In this document: piece by piece, positions 8,124-18,300 of the stretch
How the letters are laid out: each line of letters starts with the position of its first letter
How positions within the stretch are numbered: the stretch's first letter is position 1
From: CALGYY01 sp963678485
GTDB taxonomy: Bacteria > Bacteroidota > Bacteroidia > Bacteroidales > CAIWKO01
Length of the DNA stretch: 64,000 bases
Assembly: GCA_963678485.1 (NCBI GenBank)
Contig: OY782882.1
Coordinates: 1,116,001 to 1,180,000 of the forward strand
Reading direction: 5' to 3'
The notes under the pieces: model-generated
Told to the model about the DNA's origin: nothing
What the model saw: the letters and a program-made list of their open reading frames with translations, nothing else
Databases searched by the model: none
Position numbers and translations under genes: made by a program

Positions 8124-8432
8124 TTATAACATCCCTAATTGCAATTTTGCTTCGGGTGACATCATGACCATATCCCAGGGTGGTTCGAAGGTAAGCTCGA
8201 CATTCACCTCTTCCGCGCCGGGAATGCCAAGAACTGCAGCCCGAACATCACCAGGTAATGATTCGGCTACAGGACAATTGGGAGAAGTGAGTGTCATTTT
8301 AATATAGATACGGTTATCCATAGAAATCACGATTTCGTAGATCATTCCCATTTCATAGATATCGACAGGAATCTCAGGATCAAATACGGTTTTGATACGT
8401 GCGATAACCTGTTCTTCGGTGATGGTTTGCAT
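8124..8432 (-). CDS. DUF59/MIP18-family Fe-S assembly protein (SufT-like)
   Basis: A 102-residue single-domain DUF59 protein with the conserved motif LTSPNCPVAESLPGDV (about residues 47-62), whose cysteine is a family hallmark, and a FDPEIPVDIYEMGMIYEI entry. Members assist Fe-S cluster maturation or transfer; in many Bacteroidota the gene lies at the end of the suf operon. Here it is 64 bp downstream of sufB, with sufC-D-S-E missing between them and present ~47 kb away. It is closely followed by the radical SAM gene. Confidence 0.88.
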   Translation of the reverse strand: MQTITEEQVIARIKTVFDPEIPVDIYEMGMIYEIVISMDNRIYIKMTLTSPNCPVAESLPGDVRAAVLGIPGAEEVNVELTFEPPWDMVMMSPEAKLQLGML

Positions 8433-8496
8433 AAGTATCTATTTTAATGTTGAAACATATTAATATCTGTATTTCTAATGCATCTGATCATTCGGC

Positions 8497-9945
8497 TTAT
8501 CCAACGCTTCCTTCAAGACTAATGCTCAATAATTTCTGAGCCTCAACGGCGAATTCCATTGGGAGTTTATTTAGCACCTCGCGTGCATATCCGTTAACGA
8601 TAAGGGAAATGGCTCGTTCCTGATCGATACCTCGCTGCTTGCAGTAGAACAATTGCTCATCAGAAATCTTAGAAGTAGTAGCTTCATGTTCAACAATTGC
8701 GGTAGTATTGTCAACCTTTATATAGGGATAAGTGTGAGCGCCGCATTTATCGCCCATAAGCAGTGAATCGCATTGAGAGAAATTGCGTGCATTTTCAGCC
8801 TTCTTCGATACTTTAACCAATCCACGATAGCTATTGTTGCTTTTGCCCGCTGAAATACCTTTTGATATAATAGTGCTTTTGGTATTCTTACCAAGATGAA
8901 TCATTTTGGTGCCGGTATCGGCCTGTTGGTAATTATTGGTCACCGCCACCGAGTAGAACTCTCCTACACTATTATCACCGGCAAGAATACAACTTGGATA
9001 CTTCCATGTAATCGCTGAACCCGTTTCAACCTGTGTCCAGCTAATTTTACTATTTCTTCCTTTACACAAACCACGTTTTGTGACAAAATTATAAATCCCG
9101 CCCTTACCTTCCTTATCACCTGGGTACCAATTCTGCACAGTCGAATATTTAATTTCGGCATCCTCAAGTGTGATTAGTTCAACAACAGCGGCATGCAGTT
9201 GGTTCTCGTCGCGACGTGGAGCAGTGCAGCCTTCCATATAACTAACATAACTATCTTCTTCCGCTACGATTAAAGTACGTTCAAACTGGCCGGTATTCGC
9301 GGCGTTGATTCGAAAATAGGTTGAAAGCTCTATAGGACATCTTACTCCTTTAGGAATAAATACAAAAGAACCATCGGTAAAGACGGCAGAGTTAAGCGCT
9401 GCAAAATAGTTATCTCCGTAAGGGACAACAGAGCCCATATATTTCTTAACGAGTTCCGGATGTTTAATAATGGCTTCGCTAAGGGAGCAGAAAATGATTC
9501 CTTTATCTTCCAAGGTCTTTTGAAAGGTGGTTTTTACAGAAACGGAATCGATAACTGCGTCAACGGCGACACCGGAAAGCAGTTTTTGCTCATCGAGGGA
9601 AATACCAAGTTTATCAAATGTTTTGAGCAATTCCGGATCAACCTCATCCAGACTTTTAAGTTCCTTTTTCCTTTTGGGGGCAGCGTAGAAGATGATTTCC
9701 TGAAAATCGATTGGAGGAAAGCTAACGTGTGCCCATTGGGGCAGTTCCATTTCAAGCCACTTTTTATAGGCTTTCAGACGAAACTCGAGCATAAAATCGG
9801 GTTCGTTCTTCTTTTTCGAAATAAAACGGATAATATCTTCATTCAGACCGCGAGGAGCAGTATCCATTTCGATATCGGTATAGAAACCATATTTGTACTC
9901 GGAGTTAGTTACTTCCTCAAGTATTTTGTTATTGTCGTTTTCCAT
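8497..9945 (-). CDS. sufB: SufB, Fe-S cluster scaffold subunit
   Basis: A 482-residue SufB of normal length. It carries the family's C-terminal beta-helix region with the EGCTAPRRDENQLHAAVVEL segment (about residue 240) and the SKISDEQLFYCKQRGID motif near the C-terminus (about residue 430). SufB forms the SufBC2D scaffold on which [4Fe-4S] clusters are built from sulfur supplied by SufSE. It heads a three-gene minus-strand unit with the DUF59 and radical SAM genes. Its usual partners sufC and sufD are not adjacent but at 59.0-61.2 kb. Confidence 0.97.
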   Translation of the reverse strand: MENDNNKILEEVTNSEYKYGFYTDIEMDTAPRGLNEDIIRFISKKKNEPDFMLEFRLKAYKKWLEMELPQWAHVSFPPIDFQEIIFYAAPKRKKELKSLDEVDPELLKTFDKLGISLDEQKLLSGVAVDAVIDSVSVKTTFQKTLEDKGIIFCSLSEAIIKHPELVKKYMGSVVPYGDNYFAALNSAVFTDGSFVFIPKGVRCPIELSTYFRINAANTGQFERTLIVAEEDSYVSYMEGCTAPRRDENQLHAAVVELITLEDAEIKYSTVQNWYPGDKEGKGGIYNFVTKRGLCKGRNSKISWTQVETGSAITWKYPSCILAGDNSVGEFYSVAVTNNYQQADTGTKMIHLGKNTKSTIISKGISAGKSNNSYRGLVKVSKKAENARNFSQCDSLLMGDKCGAHTYPYIKVDNTTAIVEHEATTSKISDEQLFYCKQRGIDQERAISLIVNGYAREVLNKLPMEFAVEAQKLLSISLEGSVG

Positions 9946-9981
9946 TTTTTATAGCCTTTATTTGCAGTACAAATCAGGCTA

Positions 9982-9989
9982 CAAAAGTA
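9982..9989 (-). promoter_or_regulatory. -7 box upstream of sufB
   Basis: Minus-strand TACTTTTG matches TAnnTTTG and lies 36 bp upstream of the sufB start codon. No good TTTG -33 element is visible. Confidence 0.5.
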
Positions 9990-10527
9990 CGACATTTTAA
10001 TGATAAAAAGAAAGATTCTAAATAATAACAAATAATCACCTCAGGGCAAGCCCCTACCCCTTATTCCGACCAGCCCATCAGCCGCCGGAGAAAGCACTTT
10101 AAGGAAATCCAACGGTGGCTTGTTATTCCCTTTAGGTTCCAAAAAATTAAGGCTCACAAATAAAATATCTAAGTACCATAGGATATGTGAATATGTGTGA
10201 GACCAATATCTCCAGATCTAATTTTTTAGTCATTTTAATTTGGGTCAAACGGCATATTAAACTACGGTGGCAATAACGGGAAATCTGAATTTTTCGAAAT
10301 ATCTTTCATTTGCCTGTTTTTCTGCTTCTTACAAACTTTAAAAGAATTTTCATTCCCATTTTGGGAATTTTTCAGCGACAAATAAGCATCAATTTTTAAG
10401 GGCGATCGCTCTTACCGGGCTGATTTTAGACTATTATTCACAAACATTACTCATTGATATTCTTTATTTTACGCTATTACCATCGAATTAAATGTCATCA
10501 ACTGCCTCATAAAACGAAAACGTTCTG
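9990..10527. other. Non-coding region between sufB and the NtrC-like gene
   Basis: This region separates divergent genes and has no credible ORF. It holds a 7-bp perfect stem with a 3-nt loop followed by five T residues (ATTCCCA/TGGGAAT, 10352-10358 and 10362-10368, plus strand), a GCGATCGC palindrome around 10404-10411, and a stretch at 10116-10164 that may be distantly related to 28731-28790. None has an established role. The plus-strand promoter of the downstream gene could not be placed. Confidence 0.6.
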
Positions 10528-11931
10528 ATGGTAGATGAAGGCATTGCCAATTTAGATTTGCAGACACTGCAGGTCATAAAAAAATCCATGGATAAAGAGT
10601 TGATATTTATTGTAGAAAACGACAGGAATACTGCAGACATTCTATTTAATCACAATCAATTAGATAACGAGTTCAGCCTTGGGATTTTTCCAGATAGTGA
10701 AGCTATGCTGGAGCAATTACATTTTAATCCTTGTATAATATTTCTCTCTTACGAACTAAAGGATTTGAAACAACAGGAAACGTTGGACAAAATTCACGCT
10801 TACAAAGCTGATTTACCCATTGTGTTTTTAAGCAGTTCGAAAAACTACCCCGAAGCAATAAAACTGGCTTATTCGTATGCTTTTGATGTAATTGTCAAAG
10901 ATCAAAATCTTAAATACAACTTCGATAAAGTAATTTTTAACTGGCGACGTTTTGCGCGCTTACGCGACGAAAACAGTGATTTCCGCGAACGTAGCCTAGA
11001 AGCCTATAAAATTAAAAAGTGCTTTCCAGGAGTGAGTCAGGAAAATATCATCGTTAACCGTCTTATTAAAAAAGCTTCTACGAATCTTTCTCCTTTATTA
11101 CTTAGTTCCGAAATGGGCTTTGATCTCCCTGAGGTTGCGCGGTATATACATTATAATTCGCCGCACTCAGACTTACCTATTGATTGCATTGACCTAAGAA
11201 GACTCACTGCCGCTCAGGCACGGACAGCGATTCTGCGATTTGGGCGTTCAGATTTTGAATTGCCTAAGGACGTTGGCACAATGAATACGTATGCAAATAC
11301 AGGCACATTGGTGATACAGCATTTTGAATTGATGGAAACATCAATGCAACAAAGGTTTTACGAAAATTTTTCCTCCACAAAGAGTAAACAAAGCGCAAAA
11401 GATACACTACCCAATGCGCGCTTTATCCTTACAACTGAAGAAGAACTCGAAAAATGGGCGGAAAGGGGCAAAATCCATTTAGAATTATTGACTCTTTTAA
11501 GTCGAACCCACATTCATATTCCTGCTTTAAGTGAGCGACCTGAAGACATCAGTGAATTGGCGCAGAGTATAATGACGCAGCTAAATAGTGAGAATCCGGG
11601 CAAAGAAAAAGAACTTTCGACTGCAGCAATGAACAAGCTTAGCGACTATCCGTTTCCATTAAATATCACTGAGTTAAAAAATGTTATAAGACAAGGCTAT
11701 CAACAATCTGATTTATTGATTGATTCAGTTAATATACAGTTTTCGGAAGGACCTCCCTTACCAGAAAACTTTACTTGGGAAACAAGTCTTGACGAATACT
11801 TTAGATTTTTTGCTAAAGTGTACCTCAAGAGATACCGCGACGACGTAGTGCTTACTGCCAAAAAGTTAAAAATCGGCAAATCCACTTTATACCGTAAACT
11901 TGAACAGTGGATGATACGGACAAAGTCGTGA
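10528..11931 (+). CDS. Degenerate NtrC-like protein: pseudo-receiver, inactive AAA+ and Fis-type HTH
   Basis: A 467-residue protein laid out as a bacterial enhancer-binding protein. Residues ~23-140 form a receiver-like domain in which the phosphoacceptor aspartate is replaced by serine (IIFLSYEL). Residues ~175-410 align with the sigma-54 AAA+ domain: HYNSP, NTGTLV and SERPEDI are retained, but Walker A (expected GESGTGKE) reads SSEMGFDL, the GAFTGA loop is missing, Walker B DE is QH, the arginine-finger region is LLTLLS and sensor II GNVREL is LNITEL. The C-terminus keeps a Fis-like helix-turn-helix (AKKLKIGKSTLYRKLEQW). It probably binds DNA but should neither hydrolyse ATP nor remodel sigma-54. 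Met21 (10588) is an alternative start. It lies 385 bp upstream of the giant surface protein in the same direction. Confidence 0.85.
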   Translation: MVDEGIANLDLQTLQVIKKSMDKELIFIVENDRNTADILFNHNQLDNEFSLGIFPDSEAMLEQLHFNPCIIFLSYELKDLKQQETLDKIHAYKADLPIVFLSSSKNYPEAIKLAYSYAFDVIVKDQNLKYNFDKVIFNWRRFARLRDENSDFRERSLEAYKIKKCFPGVSQENIIVNRLIKKASTNLSPLLLSSEMGFDLPEVARYIHYNSPHSDLPIDCIDLRRLTAAQARTAILRFGRSDFELPKDVGTMNTYANTGTLVIQHFELMETSMQQRFYENFSSTKSKQSAKDTLPNARFILTTEEELEKWAERGKIHLELLTLLSRTHIHIPALSERPEDISELAQSIMTQLNSENPGKEKELSTAAMNKLSDYPFPLNITELKNVIRQGYQQSDLLIDSVNIQFSEGPPLPENFTWETSLDEYFRFFAKVYLKRYRDDVVLTAKKLKIGKSTLYRKLEQWMIRTKS

Positions 11932-12316
11932 ATCGCTTTATATTTCATTCTACAGATTATGTTTTAGGTCGGCAAGCCCGTTGCTGCTTATTGTGGAGAT
12001 AATTTTTGAATTATCAACATAAGAAAAAATGTGCCTGAATAAAAATACAGTAGGTGTTTTATACTAGTGTTTTTAAATTTTATGATGTTTATTTAACATT
12101 TTTTTATGATAAACCCGCAATAATATGCATATGTCATGTTAAATTACTCTTTATATTTGTTCTTGCTTTCCGCTTAACGCACTGTGCACTACCCTCATAA
12201 ATCACTTAAAAACAGATAATTCAAAACAGTATCTATCATAATTTTATGGTAGGTGTTGTTAATCTGCACCTTGTGCCTAAAATTAGTATTTGAATATTTC
12301 TAAAACTTCATTTTTC
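11932..12316 (+). other. Non-coding region upstream of the giant surface-protein gene
   Basis: An AT-rich intergenic stretch with no ORF. It contains an AT-rich hairpin (GATAATT/AATTATC, 11998-12004 and 12009-12015), a direct 9-mer GTAGGTGTT near 12052 and 12249, and a -7-like box at 12152. If that box is used, the leader would be about 150 nt, long for this phylum and possibly regulatory. No sigma-54-type GG/GC promoter was recognised. Confidence 0.55.
12152..12159 (+). promoter_or_regulatory. Candidate -7 box for the giant surface-protein gene
   Basis: TATATTTG matches TAnnTTTG. It is about 157 bp before the chosen ATG. The -33 region has no clear TTTG, so this is a moderate candidate only. 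Confidence 0.4.
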
Positions 12317-15300
12317 ATGAGAAAAGTTTATTTCTTTTTAGTAATGCTTGGATTGGTTTTCGGAATGAATCTGAATCTTCAAGCACAGATTAGCTATGGG
12401 GGTATCCCTGCTAGTACAAAGTTCACGGGTGAAGTCGATGATAATATCGATGCGATCACGATTACCCCGATTAACGTTGCTCAAGTAAGGCTTGAGGACT
12501 CCATGCGTTCTGGTCCACTTTGGTCAGGCCGCACGATTCCAGTGAACGTAAACATGGAAAACGCAGGGACATGGAGTACCATGCCAGACGGCAGCGCAAT
12601 CTGGAGGTTGAAGATTTCCTCTGCAGGTGCAAAAGCCATCGGTGTGAACTATGATAAATTTTATATTCCTGTCGGTGGGCAATTGTTTTTATACAATGCT
12701 AGCAAGACTCAGGTAATTGGCTCGTATACTCATGAAAATAATACAGAATCAGGAATTTTTTCCACAGAACTTATTCAGGGAGAATCTGTTACCCTTGAAT
12801 ACATTGCTCCATTAAAATTAACCAATAAGGTACCACCAACCGACTTACAGGAACGTGGTTATCTCGATGGCAATCGAATTGTGACTCAATCGCTGAGTTC
12901 GACGGTTACTTTATCGCAGCCTCAAATTAGTATTTCAGAGATTATTTATGTTTATCGTGATGTTCCTTTTCTTGCAAAGTTTGACCCTTTAAGAGCTCCC
13001 CAATTTGGTGCATCAGGATCATGCCAGGTGAATGTTAATTGTACAGAAGGAGCCTCCTGGCAAGCCCAGAAAAAGGGTGTAGCTGAGATTTATATTAAAA
13101 ACGGTACGAGTTACGGTTTTTGTTCCGGCTCATTAGTAAATACAACGAATAACAGTGGAACTCCATATTTCTTAACTGCGGACCATTGCCATGGAACACC
13201 GAATTCATCACCAGCTGAGCCATATGCTTCTGCTGCGGATATGGCCTTATGGCAGTTTTATTTTAAGTATGAATCATCAACCTGTAGTGTTGGCGCTAAT
13301 CCTTCTTACAGCACCTTGGTTGGTTGTACATTGAAGGCAATGAGTCCAATTGATGGAGGTTCAGATTTTTGTCTTGTTCTTCTTAATTCTACCCCACCCA
13401 TCTCTTATAATCCTTATTATGTTGGTTGGGACAGGACAAATACTGCAGCTACCAGTGGGGTTGGCATTCACCATCCTGCGGGCGATGTAAAAAAAATATC
13501 AACCTTTACATCTGCAGCAACCACAGGTACTTTTAATGGTGGAACAGGATTAACGTGTGCTACAGGTGTCCATTGGAATGTAACATTTGTTTCAACTCCT
13601 AATGGCCATAGTGTCACTGAGGGTGGATCCTCAGGCTCACCTTTATTCAATCAAGCCGGCCGCTGCGTTGGGACACTTTCTGGAGGAAGCTCAAGCTGTA
13701 CTACTCCTGCCGGTGCAAATTTATATGGAAAGTTTTATTATCATTGGGATCAAATGGGAACACTTGCGAGTGCCCGACTGAAACCTTGGTTAGATCCAGG
13801 AAACACAGGGGCAACTACTGTAAACGGCTATGACCCTACTGGCTACCCGGACTTCGCTGGAAACCCGACAACAATTTATGAGGGGCAAACTGTAAATTTC
13901 ACCGATATTACCAATGGGGCCACCACATGGTCATGGGTGTTTGAAGGCGGAACTCCTGCAACCTCCACTGTTCAGAATCCATCAAATATATATTATTATC
14001 AGCAGGGTGTATATAAGGTAAAACTTACAACCTCCACCCCATTGGCTGGTACACAGACAACAGAAAAGGTAGCCTATATTACGGTATTACCGGGCACACC
14101 GCCTGTTTCAATATGGTGTGATAACTTCACCACAACTACTAATTGGACGACAAGTACATCTGGAGGATATCCGGATTCTTGGGTAATAACCTCTGCTGCT
14201 CCAACGGGCTCCTCAACTTCAACATTTGGACGAATAAACTCCTCTTCCATGGGAAATTATGCTTTATTTGATTCCGATGCCTTAGGCGCGACTGGAGATA
14301 ATGAATGGGCGCATATTACCACAACCAATGGAATTGATTGTTCTGCCTATGGTGCAGTCACCCTCACCTTTCAAGATTACTATGCTAAATTTGTAGATAG
14401 CACATTAGTCTATGTAAGTTCCGACAATTTTGTTACTTCTAAGCGCTATGTAGTCCATCCAGATGCCGCCAATAATGATCTTTCTGAAAATCCTGTCACT
14501 CAGACATTCGACATTTCTGCAGCAGCGGCTGGAAAGACCAATGTAAAAATCAGATTTACATTCCGTTCTACTCAAGACATGAGTACATCAGCAGGATATG
14601 CTTATGCATGGATGGTTGATGATGTTTGCTTGAGTGGTGTTGCACATGGCAACAGCCTTCCAGTACCAGACTTCACCGCGACTACCAGTCGGGATATCAG
14701 TCCAGGACAAAGCGTAAGCTTCCAGGATTTATCGCAACTTGCCACCTCTTGGCTTTGGACATTCGAAGGAGGTACCCCAGCAACATCGACCACACAAAAC
14801 CCGACAGGCATTGTTTACAATACAGGTGGGTATCATGATGTGACCTTAACAGCGACCAATCAAAACGGGTCAATTTCAACTACAAAAAGTTATTATGTTC
14901 ATGTTTTTGATGATTGCAGTTATGATGATTCAAATATTCAACCCAATGACGGATTTACCTATTATGGTGCTCCCGGAACCTATTGGGGATATATTCCAGG
15001 ACATAATGGAGAAGGCATTACAGCATACGCGGATCGAGTTGAAGTTGGAAATTTAACTGGTAAAGTAAAATCCTTTATTGTTGCTGTTGCTAAAGCAGAT
15101 TCCATGCAAGGACTTACTGACGTCACGTTCAGAATTTGGACCGACAACGCCGGAGTACCGGGGACCTCCCTTTTGGCTCAACCAGTGAAAGTTCATACTT
15201 TAAAAGCTGGTTATTTAAATACAATCAATTTTGCTCCTGTTTCTGTAGGCAGTTCATTCTTTGTTGGATTCACCATTGATTATCCATCGAATGTCGACAC

Positions 15301-18300
15301 CTTCGCTTGTTACCTCGCTAATGGTGACGCGTCCCGCACCAACACTGCCTTTGTTTATAATGGAACAACTTGGCAAAGTTTTGAAGCAAAATATGGTAGT
15401 AACAGTTCGTTATATATTTTACCTGAATTCTGTCTTGATCAAGCGGCAAGTCATTTACCTAACACAGATTTCTTTGCCAGTCAAACTGAAATTACTCCGG
15501 GGACAACGATTAGTTATACCGATCAAACAACAGGCGGTCCTGCACCAACGGCTTGGTCATGGGCGCTGACCAGTGGGACACCAGCCACCTCAACAGTTCA
15601 AAATCCGCCAACGGTTACATACAACACCACAGGTATTTTTGACGCCAGCCTTACAGCTACTAATGCAAATGGATCTGACGCCGAATTAAAAGGTGGCTAC
15701 ATCCATGTTGCACCCATATCAAGCATTGTTTACTGGAACTTCCCTGTAGCGAGTGCCGATATTACTGCAGATGGAGGTATTACTGCGAATTTAACAAAGA
15801 CACTTTCGGTTAGTTCGACAGTCACTGCACCCACATTCGCTACAACTGGAGCTTCAACACGTTGTGCAACCTCCACTGGATGGGACGATGCCCTTACTTC
15901 TAATGACTATTGGATTGTTGAATTTACAACCACAGGATACACCAATATTAAATTTTCCTCCAAACAAATGGGTGGCGCAACAACTTCACCGAGAGATTTT
16001 TCAGTATATTACTCTGCCGATGGCGGTAACAACTTTGGTTTCTTATGTGATGTCCCGGCAATGACAACAGCAGGAAGCTGGACACAGGGCGTATTAAGTA
16101 ACGTCCATCTTCCAGCAGATTGTAATAACCAAGCAAGCGTAATGTTACTTTGGTTAAAGACCAGCATCGTTTCACTAAATGGAGGCACTGTTGCCGTTGG
16201 TTCTGCCACTAGTATTGATGATATTATGGTTACTGGCCAAGTTTGCGCAGGAACACCAGCCGCTGCAGGAACTATTACTGGCCCAGCTACTGTTTGTCAA
16301 GGACAAACGGGAGTTGCCTATTCAGTTGCCAGTGTTGCTGGAGCAACTATCTACAATTGGAACCTACCGGTGGGAGCCACTATCGCATCAGGTGCTTATA
16401 CGAATTCCATCACTGTTGATTTTGCTCAAAATCAAGCAGCAGGAAACATTACTGTTCAGACCGAGAACCTCTGCGGACTTGGTACAATGTCAGCCGCAAA
16501 AGCCATCACATGCAATCCGGTACCAGTAGCACCAGGGACCATCACAGGTATTCAAAGTGTCGCCAATGGTCAGAATGGTGTAGCATATTCTGTAACAGCA
16601 GTACCTACAGCAACAAGTTATACATGGACTGTTCCGGGCTTTGCCACGATTACCTCTGGTGCAACTTCAAATACTATTTCTGTTAATTATGCTTGTCCTG
16701 GGGATTTTGGAAATATCTCCGTACACGCCACCAATGGCTGCGGTGCTGGACCAGAGTCCTATGCCAAAACGATTGCAATTAGCTGCCCCCCAACGGCAAA
16801 CTTCTTTGCAAGTACAGTACAGACTTGTCCCGGAAATTCAGTAACCTTTACGGATATTAGTACTAATAATCCAACAAGCTGGAGCTGGAGTTTCCCCGGT
16901 GGAACACCCTCAACAAGTACTGTTGAACATCCAACTGTGACCTATTCCACTGCAGGAGTATATTCAGTTACATTAACAGTAACCAATGCAACAGGAAGTG
17001 ATGCCGAAACCAAGACCAATTACATAACGATTGCTAACCCTGGAATAACCTTTACTAATGTAAATGAAAATCCGGCAGGAGCTTGCAATGGTTCATCCAC
17101 TGCCAATGGTTCTGGAGCTTCTCCATTTACCTATTCATGGGGATTCATCGATAGTACGCATATTTTCAACGGACTAACAACTTCCGTAGAAGCATCCACC
17201 AATGTTATTCTCAATAACGGAACTCGAAATTTCAATGCAACCGTTTCCGGTGTAGGTAACCTTGATGGTGTAACCTATTATCTTGATCAGGTTTGTATGT
17301 ATATTACAGAAGCGCGAGACCAGGATTTAGTATTGACTGCTGTTTCCCCTCAGGGACAATCAGTCATTCTTGTTGCTCAAAATGTCATCACTGGTGCTAA
17401 TCTTGGCAATGGCACTACTCAGGTTTGCTTTACACAGGCAGCAGCAAGCGCTATAGGTTCAGGTACTGTAGTTGCACCCTATATTGCATCTCCGGGACCA
17501 TTATGGAAGCCATCTGGTGCGGCAACATTAAATACATTCAACACTGGGCAAAGTCCAAACGGCACATGGAAATTAAGAATTCAGGACGCTGCAGCTGCAG
17601 GAGGAAATGGGGTGTTGAATAGTTGGACATTAAAATTCAACTCTCACATTAGTAATAGTGTTCAAACACTCACTAATTTGTGCTCCGGTAATTATACAGT
17701 AACTGTGACTGATGCCAGCGGCTGTACTTCCAGTCAAACAACAACTATTACCGCTGCGGTACCGGTTAGTGCAACAATTTCTGCATCAACTAATGTTTCT
17801 TGCTTTGGTGGAAATAATGGAAGTGCTACTGTTTCTGCATCAGGTGGAACCTCACCATACACCTACGACTGGGCTCCTAATGGATTTACAGGAGATGGCA
17901 CAGTGACTTACTCTGCATTAACAGCCGGTACCTACACTGTAACAGTAACGGATGCGCTTTCAGGAACAGCAACTACCTCCATTATTATTACAGCCCCGGC
18001 ACAACTTACGGCAACCATAAGTGCTAAAACAAATGCGACCTGTGCTGCCAGTAATAACGGCTCTGCAACGGTAACTGCAGGTGGAGGTACCTCGCCATAC
18101 ACCTACGACTGGGCTCCTAATGGATATACTGGCGATGGAACAATAACCTATTCGGCACTCATACCTGGTACCTATACAGTAACTATATCCGATAATAAAT
18201 CATGTACCGCAACAACCAGCACCACAATTACCGCCGCCAATGCTGACGCTCCAGTTAGTGTAAGTATTGCCGCAGTACCTGCAGGTGCTATCTGTGCTGG

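Noticed and set aside
10404..10411. GCGATCGC palindrome as an operator
   Set aside because: A single 8-bp palindrome with no second copy near; chance occurrence cannot be excluded.
12290..12316. TTG start of the giant gene
   Set aside because: It adds nine residues ahead of a perfect signal peptide. The ATG at 12317 is the better start.
11932..12316. Sigma-54 promoter driven by the adjacent NtrC-like protein
   Set aside because: No GG-N10-GC type element was found and the regulator lacks the GAFTGA loop needed to contact sigma-54.
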